Assembly (NCBI RefSeq): GCF_000003605.2
Contig: NW_003112480.1
Span: 6,780-23,370, forward strand
From: Saccoglossus kowalevskii
Lineage: Eukaryota; Hemichordata; Enteropneusta; Harrimaniidae
Direction: 5' to 3'
DNA: 16,591 nucleotides
The position numbers and the translations under genes were made by a program. Positions 1 to 7,713 of the stretch are shown here, one piece after another. The notes under the pieces were generated by a model. It searched no databases. It was not told where the DNA came from and saw nothing but the letters and a program-made list of their open reading frames with translations. The stretch's first letter is position 1; each line of letters begins with the position of its first letter.

Positions 1-440
1 ACGCAGGGCTAATGCAAGACATGCTGATAGTACCATTGTTAAATTTAGAAGAGACTATTTATACAAGAGACGTTCAAATAAAGAACTGTTAAAATTTTGC
101 GATCGGCATACTAGTATAAAAATCCTTTATTGGAACAGAAAATGTTTTGTATTCACCACAAAAACAAGGTTGCTATGCGTCCGTGAAAATCAAGCCTTAC
201 CCCCCCCCCCCCCTTGCGTTTCCAAACGAAAAAACACTGAGGCCTAAAATGACTTTCATCAAATCTTCAATGATTTTTCGATAATAACATTAATTCAGTT
301 CAGCAGTTAGATAGGTTATTTATTAGAGATGCGCGGAGAACGAAAACTTGGGATGTACTGTAAATCACTCCAGCAACAAAAAATTGACAATAACCGAGAG
401 TGTGAGAAACTCAAAAACATATTTTATATATTATCTTGAC
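1..440. repeat. Dispersed repeat, copy A (left end cut by window)
   Basis: This stretch aligns with 13081-13595 in the same orientation. Shared blocks include TAGTACCATTGT, GAGACGTT, AATCCTTTATTGGAACAGA, CCTTGCGTTTCC, CAGCAGTTAGATAG and AACATATTTTATATA, in the same order. Copy A lacks roughly 55 bp that copy B has (around position 180), and carries a run of 14 C at 200-213 where copy B has only a short C tract. Homology stops abruptly near 435. On the minus strand the unit contains an AATAAA followed by GGATTTT, so it could be a processed or transcribed unit read leftwards. No protein is visible. The family is not recognised. Confidence 0.85.
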
Positions 441-707
441 GGTATTAATAAAGAATTCTTTTCTATTTCACCAACCCTCTCACCAAACACACATCAATGG
501 TAGTTTGTAATGCTGTGTTGTGGTTATTGCATAACAGTGTCAATCTAACCCCAACGTTTTAAGCCACCCCCCCCCGTCCCAGACGACAGTCAGCTGATCA
601 ACCATCACACGTGTTTGACGTATTGCTGTTGTTGTTGTTGACATTGTCAACCAGTGGAAAACACGATAAAGCTATAACAGATACTTTATGTAGTTGTTCT
701 TACTTAC
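441..707. other. Non-coding, probable first intron of minus-strand gene B
   Basis: No credible exon is seen. The stretch holds a run of nine C (567-575), an E-box CACGTG (608-613) and a short TTG microsatellite (about 625-641). It lies immediately downstream, on the minus strand, of the splice donor at 707. If gene B is real, its second exon is left of this window. Confidence 0.4.
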
Positions 708-743
708 AAAGAAAATATCCGCGCTTTCTTGTGACACGGGCAT
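708..743 (-). CDS. Gene B, putative first coding exon (unidentified)
   Basis: Read leftwards, an ATG at 743-741 opens twelve codons, MPVSQESADIFF, which end exactly at a near-ideal donor GTAAGTAAG (707-699), phase 0. A purine (A) sits at -3 of the ATG. The codons are richer in GC than the flanks. The start faces gene A (ATG at 1342) across about 600 bp, giving a head-to-head pair with a shared promoter. No second exon was found before the window edge, so the product cannot be identified. The peptide is too short to exclude chance; support comes from the donor, the Kozak context and the promoter-like upstream DNA together. Confidence 0.5.
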
Positions 744-1341
744 AATGGGATCGGTTGCAAGTTATATTCGACAAACCAAATCACGTTTTTCTAGGACTCT
801 CCCGGAAGAACTTGTACGATATTGTAACGTTTAACCACAATGCATTGCACAACCGGAAACAACGTCTTATTTCAATTAGATTCGTACCTTGCCACATTTG
901 CACACAATGTGACACAAATGAATGAAAGCAATGCAGGATGAGCAAGGTACGAGTGTACTAATTGAGCGCCAGCTTTCAGATTCACCAATCAACGCCTTCG
1001 ATACAAAGTGACCTACTTTCACGGTCATCCAATGATACACGGTGTTTCAAATACGAGAATCTAATCAAGACAAAGACCAATCAGCTTACGACTCGACTGA
1101 TCTGTTTTTCCAAATTTGGCATATCGGAAATTGGAACAATAATAGCCGACCTGTACCCGGATAGTTGAACCTCATTGCACGAAATTTGTGTGTATTGGAC
1201 TATTATCGTTTTCTTTCTCGGATGTTCTTCTGGTTTAAGTGCTCGCTTATCATGTTGTAGCTCTGCAGACGTATCATATTATACACGTTCTCAGTCTTGA
1301 TCGGTTCATTCAACGAAGTCGTTAGAGTGAGAGAAGTTGAA
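744..1341. promoter_or_regulatory. Putative bidirectional promoter of genes B and A
   Basis: This region between two opposed start codons has more CpG than most of the window. CCAAT boxes occur at 985-989, 1029-1033 and 1077-1081 (the last as GACCAATCAG, a good NF-Y site) and inverted at 1130-1134 and 1194-1198. ETS-like CCGGAA motifs occur near 800 and 853. No clear TATA box precedes either start, as is usual for paired housekeeping promoters. The 5' leader of gene A probably begins around 1270-1320. A nested inverted repeat sits inside (882-952). Function is inferred from motif clustering and exon layout. Confidence 0.5.
882..952. repeat. 71-bp nested inverted repeat in the promoter
   Basis: Perfect 11-bp arms, TCGTACCTTGC (882-892) and GCAAGGTACGA (942-952), enclose 49 bp. 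Immediately inside the left arm is a second inverted pair, CACATT (893-898) and AATGTG (906-911). No target-site duplication flanks it, so it does not look like an inserted element. It may be a paired protein-binding site or a cruciform-forming segment. Confidence 0.7.
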
Positions 1342-1356
1342 ATGGCAAGCAACAAG
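1342..1356 (+). CDS. Gene A, putative first coding exon (unidentified)
   Basis: The ATG at 1342 has a strong Kozak context (G at -3, G at +4). It opens five codons, MASNK, ending in AAG followed by the donor GTTTGT, phase 0. The donor is usable but not ideal. The exon lies just downstream of a CCAAT-rich promoter-like region. It joins in frame to the exon at 3401, which is open only in the frame this junction requires. The encoded product is unrecognised. Confidence 0.5.
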
Positions 1357-2516
1357 GTTTGTGGATTATCCATCAAAAACTAATAATTGTTAATAGAATC
1401 AGTGTCTTTCTCAAGTGTTCCATCCGCCGGTCGTTTGTTAGGCTCAGCTGTCATTCAAGTGAAAGCTAATACCGTTGTCAAAACGTTTGTAAACGCCTTC
1501 CTCGTCGGCACTTTTAATCGTTAGACGTTATATTAAATATTATCGAATCGCGGATTTACATTTGGGGTGACACACGTACAACAATATCATGACATTGGTT
1601 CAGTGCTTGGTGATGTAGTAGTTTGTTCCTTTTTCCCAGTCATGACAGCATCTCTTCATATTGTCGTATTCACGCGAGGTTGCCGGTGGGAAGTACATTT
1701 AATCTACCAGGTGCAACCAGGACAATATTGCCTTTGCTACAACCAGGTGGACATTAGTAACTTCATGGATTACATTTTGTATGTACTATCGACTTCGATT
1801 GTATTAAATGTATTGATTTCTGTTAATTTTAATAGAAAGATATAATAGCAGATATTGTGTTGTTCCGAAACCTTTCGTAACGACATTTGTCTTTTTTATT
1901 TATTTATATACATTTTGTAATCAGATTTGCTCTTAGGATAAAATGGTTCTTTATTATTTCACTAGCATGTGAACAAAATCCCCTTATGCAATCAATGGTT
2001 TAATTATCTATTTGATTAGAGTCTGGTTTCCGTGGTAACCAAATTGCTCTCTCATTCTCATCATGGAAGTAAACTGATGATCTTGTGAATGATGAAAGAG
2101 GGAGCGTGCCATCAGAGTTAATTTGCTAACACAGCATAAGACCATTATGTGTTGCCTTTTGCTGGACTAAGCATAGCATGCATAATACAGTGTACATGTA
2201 ATCTTCTCTATGTAAATTAATAAATAATACTAATGACCAGATTTAAAACTAATCTAATACAAACCCAATTCAACAATAATTATTAAGTCTAATTTCAGGC
2301 TTTTTATTTATACCTGTGTGTTTTTCGCTAACTATATCAGCCAAATTTCTAATAGAAATTGCATTTATTATAGGCTTGATTATTATGCTCACGATTGAGA
2401 CATCAGTACTACAAATTACTTAGCAAAACTGCTTATTGATTAGCAAAGATTTCCATTCTCACTCAAGCTGCAAAGCAGTTGGCAAGCATGCATGACGCAT
2501 ACCATTTACATATGTT

Positions 2517-2531
2517 GGGGGGGGGGGGGGG
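2517..2531 (+). repeat. Homopolymer run of 15 G
   Basis: An uninterrupted G tract in otherwise AT-rich intronic DNA. It could form intramolecular G-quadruplex structures and is a likely site of length variation and sequencing error. Confidence 0.9.
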
Positions 2532-2897
2532 AGCTGCTGTACAACATGGCCATAGTATCAGCACAGTACATATGAATAAATTTGAAATAATATACATGTA
2601 CATGTATTAGGTTTGTGTTTCATACACAGATTACGTTTTGTGACCTTTTGAAAAAATGCATTTTCTCTCGAGAACGTGTTGCCATAGTTGTTCGGGAAAG
2701 AATATGAAATGCCAACATGCAACTCCAGCTCTGTATTTTGGTGTTTAGTGCTATTGATTCCCTATTTTTAGCAGGCAGATCTCAACTCGTAAATAGTCAA
2801 CTTTCTTGAGTCTACAATGTGGCATATTACTACCGATAGTAACGGTACATGTATTAAATGTTATCATTGCACTAAATTGTTGTAATACTCCTGAACC

Positions 2898-3094
2898 TTA
2901 CTGTAAAATACTTTATTTTAGCTGGAATTAATTTTCACTGAACAGATTTTTTGGGTGTTTTGTAAGGAATTTATTTTCACTGATTTTTAATCAGTTGAAT
3001 GTAAAACATAGGAAAAAAGCTATATTCGCTGGATTTTATTTTCACCGAGTCATCCCTTTAGCGAAAATAGTGAAAATACAGTATTTTACAGTAA
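2898..3094. mobile_element. MITE with CTGTAAAATACT termini, copy 1
   Basis: Perfect 15-bp terminal inverted repeats, TTACTGTAAAATACT (2898-2912) and its complement (3080-3094), bound about 195 bp. If the outermost TA is read as the target duplication, this fits a Tc1/mariner-type non-autonomous element. The interior has repeated TTATTTTCAC blocks and no coding. A diverged second copy is at 14000-14185, and a third terminus starts at 16552. Confidence 0.85.
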
Positions 3095-3400
3095 TTTGTT
3101 TGAATGTGTTTAACAATTTAAAAATTCACCAAAACCATTATGGATATAATTTAGGGTGAAATTTCTGATGTAAATACCCATACTTTAGATTTTATTTTGG
3201 TTGCAGTACCAAGGTGTCTCCATCTCACAGGCACTTGGTGTAAAATGTGACTTACTTTGACCATGTTTTGATCACTTATATGAATGGTAGAGCGATTAAC
3301 AGTATATGTTACCATGGTAATGTACATTTAGATATCAGTGTTGCAATTTTCGTTCCAAATTACAATCAGTTTTTCTAAAATTAACCTTTCATTTGAGCAG

Positions 3401-3474
3401 AAAGCGACAAATTTCCTTTGTGGATGGAAACCATTGATTGTTGATCTTGACGAGGAATCTCTTGAAAAATATTT
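3401..3474 (+). CDS. Gene A, putative second coding exon (unidentified)
   Basis: A 74-nt exon lies between a good acceptor (pyrimidine-rich tract ending GAGCAG) and the donor GTAAGC at 3475. It reads in phase 0 from exon 1 and ends in phase 2. The other two frames contain stops, so only the frame matching exon 1 is open. The peptide starts KATNFLCGWKP and ends in an acidic stretch, DLDEESLEKY. Composition is protein-like and the exon is GC-richer than its flanks. The unspliced frame hits a stop right at the donor, as expected of a true exon boundary. I could not assign a family. Confidence 0.55.
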
Positions 3475-4666
3475 GTAAGCTACAATGTAACTACGTCATT
3501 TTACATTTTGAACATCTTGTACGCATGTCAATCTCAATTTGACAATTTCTCACCAGTAAATCATTAAATTTTTGCTGTTCCATTTCCACAATTTAAGGGA
3601 AATTTGTCTTGCAAATAGATTCATCTTCTTAAATGGTGGCACTGCACTGGGATTGCACTAATGTATGATGGGAAATATTATTTTGATGGCTCACCTATCC
3701 TTTGCTATGTACATATACAGATACAGATACAAGATTCACCTTCAAAAGATGTGTTGTCACTAGCAATTTGAATTAACATTTTGATTTGAATAAACCTATG
3801 ATTGACAGTCATCATGAAGGCCAGCATAACTGATGCCATGCATCATGATCAAATGCGATTTGTTTACTAAAATCTGCTTGTCATCTTTCCTTCTCTACAA
3901 CTGGACGCTGTGGTTTGACGAACCCAGTGCTGTAATTTAGCTATGAACTATATCCCTGACTCAAAATAATTCGCCCCGAATTGTCTCAGTACTTTAGAAT
4001 AATCACATTGCTGAGTAGAAGATAAAAAAATTTCCCATATCAGCCACTCCCACTCAGAAATTGAATCATTCATTTTTTTTTTAATTTTGAAACCATTTTC
4101 CAAGAAATGTTTCAGTTAGTTATTTAGTGCTCTTCCCAGAAATTTAAACCACTGCAGTAAAAGCATACTCAATAATTTGCATAATATTTGCATATTACAT
4201 GTATATGCATAAGTATTCCAAACAGAAATTGAGATGAAATTGGGAACATACTCATTAAAACACTTACAGTTATGTGCATCAAGAGTGATATAAATGAACA
4301 GTTTTCAGTTTTCAGCGGTTGATTACTTTGATTTAAAAAGTCTGCAGTGACACAGTGGAAATAAACCACTGTGGTTGTCAGACCAGTGTAACAGTAAAAC
4401 ATAGCTGCATCCTGGGGAGAACATTGATATTACATTGTAATTGTTTATATTTCCACTGGACCCAATAGCACTGTCGTGCTATCATGAAGCAAACTGCTAT
4501 TGTGGAGCAAACGTATAGATCCTTACATTTGTACCTCCTACTGTTAATCTTCCTTCCCCTTTTTTTTGTGTGTGAACCAAGCATAGTTCCCCACGATGCC
4601 ATATAATGATATAGTTGCTACATTGCCCTTTTCCCAACTTTTTCATTGACTGTTGCTGTTCCATAG
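3475..4666. other. Non-coding stretch, probable gene A intron 2
   Basis: AT-rich DNA without a convincing exon. Short minus-strand open frames at 4169-4402 and 4378-4602 have no recognisable domain and are taken as chance. A strong 8-bp hairpin lies at 4351-4373. A long pyrimidine-rich tract (about 4625-4664) ends in an acceptor-like ATAG. Confidence 0.4.
4351..4373. repeat. Perfect 8-bp hairpin with AATAAA in its loop
   Basis: CACAGTGG (4351-4358) and CCACTGTG (4366-4373) pair perfectly around a 7-nt loop AAATAAA, which contains the polyadenylation hexamer AATAAA. It lies 0.9 kb after gene A exon 2, so it could serve as an alternative (intronic) poly(A) site. No GT-rich downstream element was firmly identified. 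Confidence 0.55.
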
Positions 4667-4784
4667 GTGGAGTAATTTCGCACGGAAAATAATAACTATG
4701 GATTTCAACATCTGGAATTCTGTATTTTGGTACCTGTTGTTTCTATTCGTTGCTAATGTGATATTTAATCCATCGTTTAATTGA
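4667..4784 (+). CDS. Gene A, speculative terminal exon with a membrane segment
   Basis: An excellent acceptor (long pyrimidine tract, TTGAC branch-like motif, ATAG) precedes a frame that fits the phase-2 end of exon 2. It stays open for 38 codons to a TGA at 4782-4784; the other two frames stop at once. Joined to the first two exons it would complete a 68-residue protein. Its acidic/polar N-terminal half is followed by WNSVFWYLLFLFVANVIF, a plausible single membrane helix, and a short polar tail. That is the layout of small integral membrane proteins. Against this, such a run is open by chance about 6% of the time, no nearby AATAAA follows, and the opposite strand carries a 76-codon open frame (4873-4643) of protein-like composition. 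The exon may also be internal. Confidence 0.25.
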
Positions 4785-6436
4785 GTTGTACACTCATTTC
4801 TAACACTGCACTGCATTGAGGAGATGCTTAAGAGTTGTACTTCTTTCAAGATTTCCCGCTCTCCTTCAGACAGTTATGGGTAGGTTGGAATATCATAAAT
4901 CTAGAGGGTATTCATGTAGCCCCCCTAAGTTACCATTAATTTGGAAGCCATGGTGACTGTATTTTGTAGTTGGACATGAACATTGTAAAAGAGGTTAGCT
5001 TGTGGTATTGTTGGCTTGTGTAGGCAGCATTTGAGTTGCCCTGACTGAGCAACCAACTGTCTGTGGCTTGAATGCAATCTAGTACACATGTACTTTGTGA
5101 TACTTGCAATGTAATCCAAAGAGCTGATTGTCTGTGCACAATTGTCATCATGTTTGACATTTTTGAGTCTGTGTACATGTACATCATATTTTCAGTGTCG
5201 ACTCATGAAAAGTTAATTTATTAAATATAGATTGCAAAATATTTAAAAAGAAAAATAACTTGGACTATTTACCAAGTTTATTGCATTAATTTTGATTGGA
5301 CATGTAACAAAATGTGGCAAATTACATACCAGTGAATATACTAAGTAATACCATTTGTATTTTCACTGGCAATTAATTTTACTATTTTGATCTTCTGAGC
5401 AATTTTCTATGTTCACTGACTTGGCAGGGAAAACAATATTCTATTATTTTACTTCTGTCACCGTAACGCCTTAAGTTACAGCGTGCCGTAATTTTGCGGT
5501 ATTTTATGGGGCATTTTCATCCTACCATATAAGGGAATGCGAATTCCAAATATGGAACTATTACGTGCGTAAGCATTCTCTAATAATAAAAACAAACATG
5601 GCTGCCACCAGGGTTTAACCGGACTCCACACAAAGAAGTTTGCTGATTCTGTTCTAAACTTTTTGGATTTCGGCATTCCCATGATGTATCCTTATAATAG
5701 TATGGTTATTCTGAGGATACCTCAAAGTATGCACTCAGACAGTATGCCGTCGCAGAGACATCTGCTGTATGTTGGTCGACACACCAGCTGTACTTTCTAC
5801 GTACATACCTCGTATTATTATTCTACATGTTCCCAGGAATTTAAATTTACAGGATTTTGGTTATCTGCAAAAATAGTGAACTTTAAAACTATTGAATATT
5901 TAATGCATTTATTAAATTTTGCTACATACAAGTAGAGCATACACTTGTGTACATTACAGGTGTGTTTCTATGATCAAAATAAGTAATATTTTAATAATTC
6001 AGTTTACAACAAATTTTTGGTATATATTCACTTCATTGATATACAAATGTAATAAAGCAAATACATATGTGAACTTACAATATACGGTAAGATTCAAATC
6101 TGTTAAAAATAAAGCATGTGATAATCTGCTTTTTCTAATGTACATTAAAATTCACAAACATGTTGTTTCAAATGTTGTGAAATCGTTTTCCCTTAAAGAC
6201 AGAAATTTATGGAAAATAATATGCTTAATATTTATCATAGAAGCACAAATTATCTATAATAAATTCCTTGAATAATTTTCTTAACCCACTTACCCTTATC
6301 AAATGTTTCCTGTAGTTAAGACAACTCTATTCAGTATATCAAACATCATAAAAGCTTGTGTTACAATTTTGTAAAGGATGATTTTTTTTTCACTTTTAGA
6401 ATAAATTGCATGTTCATTGATTATTTTTTTTTTTTT
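4785..6436. other. Non-coding stretch, no gene recognised
   Basis: AT-rich DNA. An imperfect inverted pair lies at 5533-5550 and 5662-5680 (GGGAATGCGAATTCC against a close complement), with diverged flanks. Around 5350-5450 there are blocks similar to the interior of the CTGTAAAATACT MITEs (TATTTTCACTGGCAATTAATTTT), possibly a decayed copy. The open frame at 5919-6275 (118 codons) is low-complexity AT-rich sequence without domains; roughly 0.4 such frames are expected by chance in this window. Confidence 0.5.
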
Positions 6437-6813
6437 AGCTCCTTTGTCGAGTGGAGCTTATCATATGAGTCATTGTCCTCCGTGTCAATGTTTTACTTTT
6501 ACTACTGAATGCTTTGATACTTGGTGTAGATCTCTTTTAGATTTATTCATTTCATGATGATATCTTCAATTCTCTAATTTTGGTGAATATTTTTGTCATT
6601 TTTGGTAAAAAGTGATATTTTCGACTTCTTGTTAAAAAACACAAGTTCAATTGCTTTGATATTATACATATAGGTACTACATGTGAACCTCACTCAGATT
6701 TGTTCATTCCATGATGATATCTTCAATTCTATATTTTTGATGAATATTTTTGTCATTTTTAGTGAAAAGTGATTTTTTTTGATTTTTTGAAATGAAATGT
6801 GCATTGCGGAGCT
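6437..6813 (+). repeat. Hairpin-headed repeat element 1, two internal 157-bp-spaced units
   Basis: The left end is a hairpin, AGCTCC (6437-6442) and GGAGCT (6453-6458); GGAGCT occurs again at 6808-6813. Inside are two copies of a 78-bp unit, 6539-6616 and 6696-6773, sharing ATGATGATATCTTCAATTCT and GAATATTTTTGTCATTTTT, 157 bp apart. Both are preceded by TGCTTTGATA. No protein is encoded. Its layout mirrors the next element at 7125. Confidence 0.7.
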
Positions 6814-7124
6814 ATCTCAGCCGACAGTCTGCTTGTTTCTATTTTCTGCCAAATGTTAGTGTCAAACATGTAGAAGCCCACAATTACATACTCGTACATG
6901 TAACATATTGTAAATGTGCTCACACAATGGCATATGCAGTTCTGACAATGTGTCCATTCAATTTGACATCATCAATTTTAGTCAGCTATCAACATTAGTT
7001 TTTCTTGGTAACAAAAGGCAAGTAACTGAAGTATTAAGAATTGAGGGCAGACTGAATCCTATTTCAGCTGTCTATATTGTATCACACATATTACTGTTTC
7101 TGCTCACCCAGCTGAGAGTACTTA

Positions 7125-7686
7125 TAAGTCCCCGTTAGGACGCAGTCCGAAAACGGGGACTTACATGCATGTTTTGACCTCTATGCGTCTGTGCGTCTGT
7201 CCGGACCTGTATCTTAGAAATGACTGTACCAATCAAAATCAAACTTCACACATACATCATACATGACATTATATATACATGTATGCACATCAATTTGTTT
7301 CATGATCTGATTCAAGATGGCCGAATGGCAGCCATTTTTTTTACTAAAAAATCATCAAAATTAAGCATTTATCGGCTGTTTACAGATTGATTTTGTTCAA
7401 ACTTAGTACATGTATATACATTGGACATTATAGGACCGTGATGCACATAATTTTATTTTTCAGATCGGATTCAAAATGGCTGACTGGGGCCATTTTGTTT
7501 TAATGAATGGGCTTCTAGAGCCATATCTCTGACATGCTGGGCAAGTACTCATTTGAGGATCAGATACAAATGTCAATCATTTTAATGTTAAACAATCATA
7601 ACAATCATATTCCTGACATGGTTATATTCCAGCTATATTACTATAAACAAAACTATGTATCTTAAATTCGATAACTAACGGGGACT
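7125..7686 (+). mobile_element. Hairpin-headed element 2 with 12-bp inverted ends and 159-bp period
   Basis: The left end is a 12-bp perfect hairpin, TAAGTCCCCGTT (7125-7136) and AACGGGGACTTA (7152-7163), with a smaller GGAC/GTCC hairpin in its loop. The right end repeats the arm: CTAACGGGGACT (7675-7686) is the exact complement of AGTCCCCGTTAG (7127-7138). After the hairpin comes a GCGTCTGTGCGTCTGTCC block. Two similar units follow, each ending in an ATGGCC...GGCCAT-type palindrome, at about 7317 and 7476. An 8-bp direct repeat TTATAAGT (7122-7129 and 7706-7713) might mark a target duplication, but it overlaps the left arm and could be chance. Non-autonomous; no coding. Confidence 0.75.
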
Positions 7687-7713
7687 GTGCCATACATGGC
7701 TTGTTTTATAAGT

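Larger units (their letters stand above)
1357..3400 (+). other. Gene A intron 1, non-coding with repeats
   Basis: A probable 2.04-kb intron from GTTTGT to an acceptor ending TTTGAGCAG. It contains a 15-G run (2517-2531), the first TACATGTA copies of the window (2593-2606) and a small transposon (2898-3094). An open frame at 1567-1845 lacks an ATG start and any family signature; its length is expected by chance here. Confidence 0.5.

Noticed and set aside
1567-1845. 92-codon frame in gene A intron 1
   Set aside because: It begins at a GTG, has no ATG near the start and no domain; its length is expected by chance.
5919-6275. 118-codon plus-strand open frame, the longest in the window
   Set aside because: AT-driven composition, no domain, and about 0.4 frames of this length are expected by chance at this stop frequency.
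6960-7138. Possible exon after ATTTTAG with a long open frame
   Set aside because: Although open and protein-like in part, it runs straight into the hairpin head of the repeat at 7125 and the acceptor is weak.
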